A DNA stretch of 64,000 bases, from positions 1-64,000 of the forward strand of contig NZ_JAIWNC010000013.1 of NCBI RefSeq assembly GCF_020216025.1, read 5' to 3'. Position numbers and translations under genes: made by a program. The stretch comes from Jidongwangia harbinensis (GTDB taxonomy: Bacteria > Actinomycetota > Actinomycetes > Mycobacteriales > Micromonosporaceae). Below the pieces are notes generated by a model that saw nothing but the letters and a program-made list of their open reading frames with translations, was not told where the DNA came from and did not search any database. The number at the start of each line of letters is the position of its first letter. Position 1 is the first letter of the stretch. Of the stretch, positions 41,398 through 51,727 are shown in pieces.

Positions 41398-42044
41398 CGC
41401 AGGCCCCTTTCGCGTACGCCGGTCAGCAGCGTGTCGATCCTCTCGCGGTCGGGCCGCGCCGGCAGCCGGGTTTCCGAGGTTGCCGTGGCCAGGTCGGCGA
41501 GCAGGGTCTGCGCCCAGGTGCGCCAGGGCGCGGTGCCGTGGCGGACGGCGAGCAGCCGGTCGCGCAGCGGCGACAGGTCGACCAGGATCTCGCCGGTGCG
41601 CAGCACGTGGGCACCGGCCAGCAGCAGCCGGATCATGTGCATGGCCTGCTTGTGGTTGGTCTCGCCGGTGCGCGCCTGCCGGGCCTCGACCCGGGCGAGC
41701 TGGTCGCGGGCGTAGTTGCCGTAGGTGTCGGCGACCCGGGTGGACAGGAACGCGGACCGGGCCGCGAGCAGCCGGCGGCCCTCGTCGGTGACCCGCTCGA
41801 TCAGCGGTGACCAGAGCACCTCCAGCACGGTCGGGTTGGCCTGCAGCGCCAGCGTGCAGAACCGTTCGATCTCCCAGGAGAACTCCTCGTCGCGCGGTCC
41901 GTCGCGGTGCGTCGGCGGCTTGTCGAGGTGCCAGAACGCGCGGGTCGGTGCCGCGAAGACACCGCGCCGGTCGTGGTCGGAGTCCGGGCCGGCGAGGCCG
42001 TACGCCCGGGAGCCGACCACGACCGACAGGATGACGTCGTTCAC
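41394..42044 (-). CDS. Nucleotidyltransferase superfamily protein (PF10127-like), copy A
   Basis: 216 residues. The catalytic motif is VVGSRAYGLAGPDSDHDRRG (residues about 9-28), followed by EIERFCTLALQANPTVLEVLWSP and MHMIRLLLAGAHVLRTGEI, parallel to blocks in the downstream copy. The two products therefore share architecture but only moderate identity, so the duplication is old. The GTG at 42044 overlaps the aldo/keto reductase stop (GTGA). Function unknown; the family includes RNA-repair nucleotidyltransferases. Confidence 0.82.
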   Translation of the reverse strand: MNDVILSVVVGSRAYGLAGPDSDHDRRGVFAAPTRAFWHLDKPPTHRDGPRDEEFSWEIERFCTLALQANPTVLEVLWSPLIERVTDEGRRLLAARSAFLSTRVADTYGNYARDQLARVEARQARTGETNHKQAMHMIRLLLAGAHVLRTGEILVDLSPLRDRLLAVRHGTAPWRTWAQTLLADLATATSETRLPARPDRERIDTLLTGVRERGLR

Positions 42045-43036
42045 AGGTCCAGCACGGTCCCGTCGATGGCGTCGAGCTCCTCGCGGGTCAGCGGCGGGCC
42101 GTCCAGCGCGGCCACGTTGGTCTCGAGCTGCCCGACGCTGCTGGCGCCGATGATCAGGCTGGTCATCCGGGGGTCGCGCAGCGCCCAGGCGAGGGCCATC
42201 TGGGCCAGCGACTGGCCGCGGCCCTTGGCGATGTCGTTGAGCGCGTGGATCCGGCCCATGGTCTGGTTGTCGAGGTCGCTCTCGTTGAGGAAGACGCTGG
42301 TGCGTACGCGCGAGTCGTCCGGGATGCCGCCCAGGTAGCGGTCGGTGAGCAGGCCCTGTTGCAGCGGGCTGAACGCGATGCAGCCGGCGCCGACGCGTTC
42401 CAGCGTGTCGAGCAGGTGGTCCTTCTCGATCCAGCGGTTGAGGATCGAGTACGACGGCTGGTGGATGAGCAGCGGGGTGCCGAGTTCCTGCAGGATGGCG
42501 GCGGCCTGGGCGGTCTGCTCGGCGTCGTAGTTGCTGATTCCGACGTACTGGGCCTTGCCGGCCCGGACCACCGCGTCCAGCGCGGTCATGGTCTCTTCCA
42601 GCGGGGTGTCCGGGTCGGGCCGGTGGTGGTAGAAGATGTCGACGTAGTCCAGGCCGAGCCGGGCCAGCGACTGGTCCAGCGAGGAGACCAGGTACTTGCG
42701 CGAACCCCACTCACCGTACGGGCCGGGCCACATGTGGTAGCCGGCCTTGGTGGAGATGACGAGTTCGTCGCGGTGGTGGCGCAGGTCGTCGGCGAGCAGG
42801 AGGCCGAAGTTGCGTTCCGCGCTGCCCGGCGGCGGTCCGTAGTTGTTGGCCAGGTCGAAGTGGGTGACGCCGAGGTCGAACGCGCGGCGCACGATGGCGC
42901 GCTGGGTCTCCAGCGGCCGGCCCTCGCCGAAGTTGTGCCACAGGCCGAGCGAGACGGCGGGCAGCCGTAGGCCGCTGCGGCCGGCCCGCCGGTAGGTCAT
43001 GGTGTCGTAGCGGTCGCCCGCGGGAGAGTAGGTCAC
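42041..43036 (-). CDS. Aldo/keto reductase (YghZ/GAP-reductase-like)
   Basis: 331 residues with a TIM-barrel and no membrane segment. Catalytic Asp-Tyr-Lys-His features are visible in HFDLANNYGPPPGSAE, VISTKAGYHMWPGP and DIFYHHRPDPDTPLEE. The long YHMWPGPYGEWGSRKYLV loop is typical of the YghZ class (L-glyceraldehyde-3-phosphate or methylglyoxal reduction with NADPH). The GTG start at 43036 fits the conserved YRRAGRSGLRLP. It heads an operon with two nucleotidyltransferases, an unexplained combination. Confidence 0.9.
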   Translation of the reverse strand: MTYSPAGDRYDTMTYRRAGRSGLRLPAVSLGLWHNFGEGRPLETQRAIVRRAFDLGVTHFDLANNYGPPPGSAERNFGLLLADDLRHHRDELVISTKAGYHMWPGPYGEWGSRKYLVSSLDQSLARLGLDYVDIFYHHRPDPDTPLEETMTALDAVVRAGKAQYVGISNYDAEQTAQAAAILQELGTPLLIHQPSYSILNRWIEKDHLLDTLERVGAGCIAFSPLQQGLLTDRYLGGIPDDSRVRTSVFLNESDLDNQTMGRIHALNDIAKGRGQSLAQMALAWALRDPRMTSLIIGASSVGQLETNVAALDGPPLTREELDAIDGTVLDL

Positions 43037-43093
43037 ACGCCACACCTTAGGGACACGCGGCCGTAACGGGTGCGCTGGTAGGTTGGTCGCCAG

Positions 43094-43236
43094 CCGCGTG
43101 GGAGAGCCCGCCGGGCCGGAGACGGCCGGCGGCGCCGAAGGGGCAATTCCTCCCCGGAACCTCTCAGGCAAACGGACCACGCGGGCGAGGCGACTCTGGA
43201 GTGCCCTTTCCGGGTACGACAGAGGGGGAGGTCCGT
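43094..43236 (+). promoter_or_regulatory. Glycine riboswitch (gcvT element), single aptamer with ghost second aptamer
   Basis: Stem P1 is CCGCGTGG (43094-43101) with CCACGCGG (43177-43184). Inside are the hallmark GGAGAG, GCCGAAGGGGCAA and CCTCTCAGGCAAA blocks of the glycine aptamer. Downstream CTCTG (43194-43198) pairs with CAGAG (43220-43224), followed by GGGGGAGG; this looks like the P1 stem of a second aptamer with its body lost. It precedes gcvP by 26 bp, so glycine probably turns on the P protein. Confidence 0.9.
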
Positions 43237-43262
43237 CCGCTGACCTTCCGCCAGGAGTGCCC

Positions 43263-46070
<2,808 letters not shown>

Positions 46071-46176
46071 GCCGCCGATGTGGGCCGCGGTCGGCGCTGG
46101 TCGCGGCCCCGTCAGGTGGTGCGGTGGGCTCCGGTGTCTCCGCCGTCACTGTCAGTGACGGCGGGGCGGGTGCGGA

Positions 46177-46380
46177 TCAGGCCGCGAGGGCGTGCACGGC
46201 CGGGCCGCGGTGCGGCTCGATCATGGTGCCGTCGGGCAGGATCTCACCGGTGTCATCGAAGACGATGACGCCGTTGCAGAGCAGGCTCCAGCCCTGCTCG
46301 CGGAAGGTCGCGACGATCCGCGCGGCCTCCCGGTCGACGGCGTCGGCGGTCGGACAGGGGGTCTTGTGCTGGCACAACAT
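46177..46380 (-). CDS. DUF5999 family small protein
   Basis: 67 residues. CQHKTPCPTADAVDREAAR and GWSLLCNGVIVFDDTGEILPDG are the conserved blocks of the actinobacterial DUF5999 family, which keeps three cysteines and a His (possible metal site). Function unknown. The ATG follows a CCGGAGAAA ribosome site. It is divergent from pabB across a gap with two inverted repeats. Confidence 0.85.
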   Translation of the reverse strand: MLCQHKTPCPTADAVDREAARIVATFREQGWSLLCNGVIVFDDTGEILPDGTMIEPHRGPAVHALAA

Positions 46381-46401
46381 GGGGTTTCTCCGGTCGGGCT
46401 G

Positions 46402-46457
46402 TGTGATGCTTCACAACGGTGACGAAGGTTACCTCAGTTCGAACGACTTCGGTCGAA
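46402..46457. promoter_or_regulatory. Inverted repeats in the DUF5999/pabB gap
   Basis: TGTGA-N4-TCACA lies at 46402-46415, and TTCGA (46438-46442) with TCGAA (46453-46457) follows. The gap also has lower GC than its surroundings, as promoters in this genome tend to. The first repeat has CRP-like half-sites but a 4-nt rather than 6-nt spacer, so regulator identity is not claimed. Confidence 0.4.
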
Positions 46458-46495
46458 GCGGGTGACGGCGTCAGTTGTCAGAGTCCTCGCTTCCG

Positions 46496-47722
46496 ATGGT
46501 CCACGGTAGGACCGCCGTCGACCACTTTCCGACACCTCCTCACCGTCCGAATCCGGGCGCTCCGGCCTCCTGCCAGGGCCGTCACCGTGCGTTATGCGAT
46601 TTCGCGTGGTTCCGGGGTGACTCCGGCGACCCCGCTGAGCTTGTTACCGAGTTCCTGTCGGCGAACGGACTGCCGGTGCGAGACCTCCGCCGAACGGGCA
46701 GGCAGGTCCGCCCGTTCGGCCCGGGCGGGATCTGCGGCGCGGCACTCTATGTGTCGCCGGACGCCGGATCCGTGATGGCCGGCGGGCCGGTCGGCGCGCC
46801 CACGCCGGTGCCGCGGATTCCGGACGTGTACGCGGTGGTGTTCGCGCACGACGACGCCGGTGGTCCCGGCGCTGGTGTTCCAGTGGAGCGCTCCGGTGGA
46901 ACACCACTGTCGGTCGGCCCGTGGCGCGACTCCTGGACGCCCGCCGCGCACGCCGCCGCCGTGGACCGCGCCCGCGACGCCATCGCCCGCGGTGACGTGT
47001 ACCAGGTGAACGTGGTGGGCCACGCGTCCGCGCCGTACACCGGTGATCCCGGGCCGGCGCTGGGCCGGGTGGCCGCGCTGGCCGGTGCCCGCTACGGCGG
47101 CGTGCTCGCCGGTCCCGGCTGGGCGATGGCCACAGCGTCGCCGGAGACGCTGGTCGAGGTCCGCGGCGGCCGGGTGATCACCCGGCCGATCAAGGGCACC
47201 CGGCCGGCCACCGCGGCGGGCCGGCGGGAGCTGCTGGCGTCGGCCAAGGAACGCGCCGAACACGTGATGATCGTCGACCTGGAACGCAACGACCTGGCCC
47301 GGCTGCCCGGGATCGGGCCGGTCCGGGTGGACGAACTGTTCGCGGTCCGGCACTGGAGCGGGCTGTGGCAGGCCGAGTCGGTGGTGTCCGCGCCGCTGAC
47401 CGGCCCGCTGGACCTGGCGTCGCTGCTGCGCGCGGTGTGCCCGGGCGGGTCGGTGACCGGGGCGCCGAAACTGGCCGCGCTCGCCGAGATCGCCCGGCTC
47501 GAACCGGTCGGGCGCGGGGTGAGTATGGGCGCTCTGGGCTGGGTCGGCACCGACCGCGTCGACCTGGGGCTGACCATCCGGACCGTGGCGGCCGACGGCG
47601 AACGGCTGCACCTGTGGGCGGGCGGCGGCATCACCTGGGACAGCGACCCGGCCGCCGAGGTGGCGGAGGCGGCCGCGAAAGCTGCGCCGCTTCGCGCCGC
47701 ATTGGCTCGTGGGTCGGGCTAG
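46496..47722 (+). CDS. pabB: Aminodeoxychorismate synthase component I (chorismate-binding)
   Basis: About 408 residues. The chorismate-binding core holds ARDAIARGDVYQVNVVG, ITRPIKGTRPATAAGR, MIVDLERNDLARLPGIG, CPGGSVTGAPKLAAL and the end LHLWAGGGITWDSDPAAEV. This motif set fits PabB better than TrpE or isochorismate synthase: no isochorismate-specific residues were noticed and PIKGTRP is the PabB/TrpE form. PabB aminates chorismate for folate (pABA). The start is uncertain: homology begins only near LCDFAWFRG (about 46590), and ATG 46496 or TTG 46475 are the in-frame options. Component II (PabA) is not adjacent. Confidence 0.85.
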   Translation: MVHGRTAVDHFPTPPHRPNPGAPASCQGRHRALCDFAWFRGDSGDPAELVTEFLSANGLPVRDLRRTGRQVRPFGPGGICGAALYVSPDAGSVMAGGPVGAPTPVPRIPDVYAVVFAHDDAGGPGAGVPVERSGGTPLSVGPWRDSWTPAAHAAAVDRARDAIARGDVYQVNVVGHASAPYTGDPGPALGRVAALAGARYGGVLAGPGWAMATASPETLVEVRGGRVITRPIKGTRPATAAGRRELLASAKERAEHVMIVDLERNDLARLPGIGPVRVDELFAVRHWSGLWQAESVVSAPLTGPLDLASLLRAVCPGGSVTGAPKLAALAEIARLEPVGRGVSMGALGWVGTDRVDLGLTIRTVAADGERLHLWAGGGITWDSDPAAEVAEAAAKAAPLRAALARGSG

Positions 47723-47736
47723 ATACGATTGCGGGC

Positions 47737-48231
47737 ATGACCGTTCGTCCCATCCGGCTGTACGGCGACCCGGTGCTGCGTACCGAGGCGGACCCGGTGG
47801 TGTCGTTCGACGCCGCACTGCGCGACCTCGTCTCCGATCTGGAGGACACCGTCCGGGAACCGGGCCGCGCCGGGGTCGCGGCACCGCAGATCGGGGTGAG
47901 CCTGCGGGTGTTCTCCTTCAACGTGGACGGCGAGGTGGGGCACCTGGTCAACCCGGTGCTGTCGGACTTCGCCGGCACCCAGGACGACGAGGAGGGCTGC
48001 CTGTCGGTGCCCGGCCTGGGCTTCCCCACCCCGCGGGCGTACGCGGTGACCGCCCGCGGCCAGGACCAGTACGGCGAGCCGGTGGTGATCGAGGGGACCG
48101 GGTTCCTGGCCCGGGCGCTGCAGCACGAGACGGACCACCTGGACGGCCGCCTCTACCTGGACACCCTCACCGGCGACGTGCGCCGGCAGGCGCTGCGCGA
48201 GCTGCGCCGCATCCGCCCGGCGCGGGCCTGA
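47737..48231 (+). CDS. def: Peptide deformylase
   Basis: 164 residues. It removes the N-formyl group from nascent proteins. All three motifs are present: RAGVAAPQIG (motif I), EEGCLSVPG with the metal Cys (motif II), and QHETDHLDG with HExxH (motif III). The ATG lies 7 nt after TACGAT (47724-47729), indicating a leaderless transcript separate from pabB. Actinomycetes often carry several deformylases, so it need not be the only one. Confidence 0.95.
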   Translation: MTVRPIRLYGDPVLRTEADPVVSFDAALRDLVSDLEDTVREPGRAGVAAPQIGVSLRVFSFNVDGEVGHLVNPVLSDFAGTQDDEEGCLSVPGLGFPTPRAYAVTARGQDQYGEPVVIEGTGFLARALQHETDHLDGRLYLDTLTGDVRRQALRELRRIRPARA

Positions 48232-48232
48232 C

Positions 48233-48895
48233 ATGGGGATCGAGGACGACGCCGACCGGCTGGCCGCCGCGTCGCTGGCCGCCGGCGACCCCACCGGCTG
48301 GTTCGACCGGCTGTACACCGAGGCCGCGGCGGGCGACGCGCAGGTGCCGTGGGACCGGCCCGAACCCGGCCCGCTGCTGGTCGACTGGGCGCGCCGCGAC
48401 GGCGTCGCCGGTGCCGGGCGGACCGCGCTCGTGGTGGGTTGCGGCCTGGGCCGCGACGCCGAGTTCGTCGCCGGGCTCGGGTTCGCCACCACCGCGTTCG
48501 ACATCTCGCCCACCGCGGTGCGGGTGGCCCGCGAACGGCACCGCGGCACCACCGTGGACTACCGGGTGGCCGATCTGTTCGACCCGCCGCCGTCCTGGCG
48601 GCACGGCTCCGACCTGGTGGTGGAGAGCAATACCGTGCAGGCGCTGCCCCGGTCGCTGCGGGAGCGGGCCGCGGCCGCGGTCGCCGCGCTGGTCGCACCC
48701 GGCGGCACGCTGCTGGTGCTGGCCGCGCAGGCGACCGACGTGGACCAGGACGGCCCGCCGTGGCCGCTGACCCGCGCCGAGGTCGACCTGTTCGCCACCG
48801 GCGGCCTCACCACGGTGGCGGTGGAGCGGCTGCCCCGGCCGGGTGACGCGCTGGGCTGGCGGTGGCGGGCCGAGTTCCGCGCGACCGCGTCCTAG
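48233..48895 (+). CDS. SAM-dependent methyltransferase (thiopurine-methyltransferase-like)
   Basis: 220 residues. SAM motif I is ALVVGCGLGRDAEFVA (near residues 63-78), with TAFDISPTAVRVARER and DLVVESNTVQALP following; PWDRPEPGPLLVDWA near the start resembles the TPMT/class I family that methylates small thiols or halides. The ATG follows the def stop by one base, so the two form an operon. The acceptor is unknown. Confidence 0.87.
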   Translation: MGIEDDADRLAAASLAAGDPTGWFDRLYTEAAAGDAQVPWDRPEPGPLLVDWARRDGVAGAGRTALVVGCGLGRDAEFVAGLGFATTAFDISPTAVRVARERHRGTTVDYRVADLFDPPPSWRHGSDLVVESNTVQALPRSLRERAAAAVAALVAPGGTLLVLAAQATDVDQDGPPWPLTRAEVDLFATGGLTTVAVERLPRPGDALGWRWRAEFRATAS

Positions 48896-48921
48896 CCCCC
48901 CGACGTCACAGCACCACGACG

Positions 48922-50085
48922 TCACAGCACCAGGAACTCCGGCGGGTCGTGGCGCAGGAAGTCGTGGTGCGAGATGTCCCAGCCGTACGCGCCGGTCCGG
49001 GCGAACACCAGCACGTCACCGACCCGGAGCCGGTCCACCGGCTGGTCCCGGGCCAGCACGTCGCGCGGCGTGCACAGCTCACCGACCGCGTCCACGTGCG
49101 CGTCGCGCACCTCGGGCCGGGGCCACGGGTACGGCCACGCCTCGACCGGCAGGACCGTGAACGGGTGGTCGTAGCCCCACGCCGCGGGCAGCCGGAAGTG
49201 GTGGGTGCCGCCGCGCAGCACCGCGAACGTGCGCCCGTGGGTGTGCTTGAGGTCCAGCACCTCGGCCGCGTACCAGCCGGCGTCGGCGGCCAGGATGCGG
49301 CCCGGCTCCAGGATCAGGTCCACCCCGGCGGGTACGTCCACGGCGGCCAGCCCGGCGCGCAGGACGTCCAGGTCGAGGGTGGCGGCGGAGCGGTAGTCCA
49401 CGCCCAGGCCCCCACCGGCGTTCACCAGCCGCAGGTCCACGCCGTGCCGGTCGGCGGCCCGCACCGACCAGTCCAGCGCGTCAGCCACGAACGCGGCGTG
49501 CGCGGCGGCGTCCCGGTTGTTCGAGACGGCGTGCAGGTGGAAGCCGGTGACCCGGACCGCCGGCAACGTCCGGGCCAGCGCGAGCACCTGCGGCAGGCCG
49601 GCCTCGTCGACGCCGAACGGGGTGGGCGTGCCGGTCATGGCGTGGCTTCCGGTCACCGCGGACCGGGCCCGGTTGACCCGGACCGCGACGTCGGCGACCG
49701 TACCGGCGGCGGCCGCGGCCCGGTCCAGGCGGCGCAACTCCAGCGCGCTCTCCACGTTGACCTGCGCGCCGGCGGCGACCGCGGCGGCCAGTTCGGCGTC
49801 GGTCTTGGCCGGTCCGCCGAACACGATGCGCCGGGCGCCGGCCGCCACGGCGCGGGCCAGTTCCCCGCCGGACGCCACCTCCAGGCCGTCGCAGCCGGCG
49901 GCGAGGGTGCGTACCACGTCGGGGTGGCCGTTGGCCTTGACCGCGTAGAGCAGTGTGGTGCCGGGCGGCAGCGCGGCCCGTACCGCCGCGGTCCGGGTCC
50001 GCAGCGCCGCCGTGTCGTAGACGTACGCGCACACCGGGCGCGGCCGGTCGCGCAGCGCGGCCGTGACCCGGTCAGGCGGGCGCAT
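48922..50085 (-). CDS. Type III PLP-dependent decarboxylase of a siderophore operon (SbnH/AcsE-like)
   Basis: 387 residues, alanine-racemase-fold decarboxylase. The PLP lysine is in LLYAVKANGHPDV, the phosphate-binding glycines in NAGGGLGVDY, EPGR in DLILEPGRIL, the active-site Cys in GELCTPRD, and the C-terminal GAYGWDIS. The usual HxGS is HAVSNN here. In NIS siderophore clusters (staphyloferrin B SbnH, achromobactin AcsE, vibrioferrin PvsE) such enzymes decarboxylate a citryl-diamino-acid or amino-acid intermediate. Its start overlaps the preceding synthetase gene by 14 bp, so it is the third gene of this operon. Confidence 0.87.
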   Translation of the reverse strand: MRPPDRVTAALRDRPRPVCAYVYDTAALRTRTAAVRAALPPGTTLLYAVKANGHPDVVRTLAAGCDGLEVASGGELARAVAAGARRIVFGGPAKTDAELAAAVAAGAQVNVESALELRRLDRAAAAAGTVADVAVRVNRARSAVTGSHAMTGTPTPFGVDEAGLPQVLALARTLPAVRVTGFHLHAVSNNRDAAAHAAFVADALDWSVRAADRHGVDLRLVNAGGGLGVDYRSAATLDLDVLRAGLAAVDVPAGVDLILEPGRILAADAGWYAAEVLDLKHTHGRTFAVLRGGTHHFRLPAAWGYDHPFTVLPVEAWPYPWPRPEVRDAHVDAVGELCTPRDVLARDQPVDRLRVGDVLVFARTGAYGWDISHHDFLRHDPPEFLVL

Positions 50086-51727
50086 GCAGCGGGTTCCGGA
50101 CCGGGAGGTACGCGTCGCCGGCGCCGCCCAGCCGCATCCGGACCAGGGCCTTGTGCGGCACCCGGGGCGCGGTGAACGCGGCGTGGTCGGCGCGGGCGGC
50201 GGGACCGGGCAGCGCGGCGTACGTCTCGTCGACCACCGCCCGGACCGTGCGCCAGGCGGCGTCCTCGTCCAGGCCGTGCGATTCGCCCAGCCGGATGACC
50301 AGTTCGCCGAGGTGGGCCTGCAGTGCGGTGTAGCCGATCTTCGCGCGTAGCACCCGCTCGTCGCCGGTGCCGACGACCGAGCCCGGCCACAGCGCGATGG
50401 TGTGCCCGTCCGCGGCCAGCCGGCCGGGATGCAGGCGCAGCCCGGCGAAGTCCCGGACCACCAGCCGGTGCGGGGTTCCGGCGAGGAACGTGGGCAGGCA
50501 GTTCTGCAGGTGCGCCTCCAGCGCCATGCCCCGGGTGGCCAGGCGCAGCAGCGGGGGGAGTAGCAGCCGGCTGTAGTCGTCCAGCCAGGCCCGGGCGGTG
50601 CCGGCGTCGTCGCGCCGGCCGCGGGCCGCGGCGTACCCGGCGACCAGGCCGGCCAGCACGGTACGGCCGGTGGCCGGGTCCACGGCCGGCAGCGCGCCGC
50701 CCGGCACGGCCCGTTCGGCGCCCGCCAGGTGCCCGGCCAGGCCGTCGCGCACGATGGCGGACATGTCCCGCCCGGAACCGGCCGGCACGGCCGCGCCCGC
50801 GGTCTCGGCGAGCAGCACCAGCCGGTGGCCGTCCGGGTCGGCCCCGGCCATCCGGTGCAGCAGCGCGGACAGGGCCGGCCCGTTGCGGGTACTGGCCACG
50901 CTGATGCTGCGCCGGGTGGAGGTGACCTGGATGTCCAGCGACAGCTTCAGGTAGCGGCGCCGCCCGTCCGGGCCGGGCGGCAGCAGCAGGGTGCGCAGCG
51001 CCGCGGTGGGCGCGGCGTCGATCTCGTCGTCCAGGATCCGCAGCGCGCCGTCGCGCAGCAGGCCGCCGTAGCGGGCCGGCAGGACCACGTCGCGCTGCCA
51101 GGCGTGCACCGGCTGCAGCCGGTACCCGGGCGGCGCGTCCGGCAGCCCCGGCCAGGCCGCGGCGAGCGCGGCGCCGACGTCGTCGCCGAGGTGGCCGTCG
51201 TCGCGGACCGCGATCAGCCCGATCCGGGTGTGCCCGGCCTCCAGGTCGTGGGCCAGCACGTCGACGGTGTCCCAGCCGAGCCGGGTACGCCCGCACGGGT
51301 GCAGGTTGTGCCCGGCCGGGGCGAGCCGTTCCGCGGCGACCGCGGCCGCGTCCGGGTCGTCCGGCGGCCTGGCCGCACCGGTGCCCCGGGCCAGCGCGAC
51401 CGCCAGGTTCACCACCGCGTTGCGCAGCTCGGCGGCGAACCCGGGCGCGTCCAGGGAGCCGAGCAGGTCCACCGGGTCGTCGGCCGCGGCGGTGGCGAAC
51501 TCGACCCGGTCGAAGGCGTGCCGGCGGCCCCGCCCGGCGTGCCGGGCGCGGGCGTCGCCGATGTCCTCCCGGACCAGCGCGCCGCGTAACCGCCGCCCCA
51601 CCGTGTCCGCGGCCACCGGCAGCGCCGCCGTGAACCCGTCGACCAGGTCCGGCGCGTGCACCGCCAGCGCCGCCTCGGTGTGCGCCGCGGCGACGGCCAG
51701 GCGGCCGGTGGCCAGGCTGTGCGTCAT
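50072..51727 (-). CDS. IucA/IucC-family NIS siderophore synthetase (second of operon)
   Basis: 551 residues. Conserved IucA/IucC features: GHNLHPCGRTRLGW, YLKLSLDIQVTSTRRSISVAS, GMALEAHLQNCLPTF and LVVRDFAGLRLHP, with a C-terminal FhuF/IucC-like helical part. These enzymes adenylate a carboxylate such as citrate and condense it with an amine or alcohol, independently of NRPSs. The ATG overlaps the preceding synthetase stop (ATGA). Two tandem synthetases plus a decarboxylase suggest a citrate- or dicarboxylate-based siderophore; the product is not predictable. Confidence 0.9.
   Translation of the reverse strand: MTHSLATGRLAVAAAHTEAALAVHAPDLVDGFTAALPVAADTVGRRLRGALVREDIGDARARHAGRGRRHAFDRVEFATAAADDPVDLLGSLDAPGFAAELRNAVVNLAVALARGTGAARPPDDPDAAAVAAERLAPAGHNLHPCGRTRLGWDTVDVLAHDLEAGHTRIGLIAVRDDGHLGDDVGAALAAAWPGLPDAPPGYRLQPVHAWQRDVVLPARYGGLLRDGALRILDDEIDAAPTAALRTLLLPPGPDGRRRYLKLSLDIQVTSTRRSISVASTRNGPALSALLHRMAGADPDGHRLVLLAETAGAAVPAGSGRDMSAIVRDGLAGHLAGAERAVPGGALPAVDPATGRTVLAGLVAGYAAARGRRDDAGTARAWLDDYSRLLLPPLLRLATRGMALEAHLQNCLPTFLAGTPHRLVVRDFAGLRLHPGRLAADGHTIALWPGSVVGTGDERVLRAKIGYTALQAHLGELVIRLGESHGLDEDAAWRTVRAVVDETYAALPGPAARADHAAFTAPRVPHKALVRMRLGGAGDAYLPVRNPLHAPA

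Noticed and set aside
46402..46415. CRP-binding site
   Set aside because: Half-sites TGTGA/TCACA are present but the spacer is 4 nt rather than 6; kept only as an inverted repeat.
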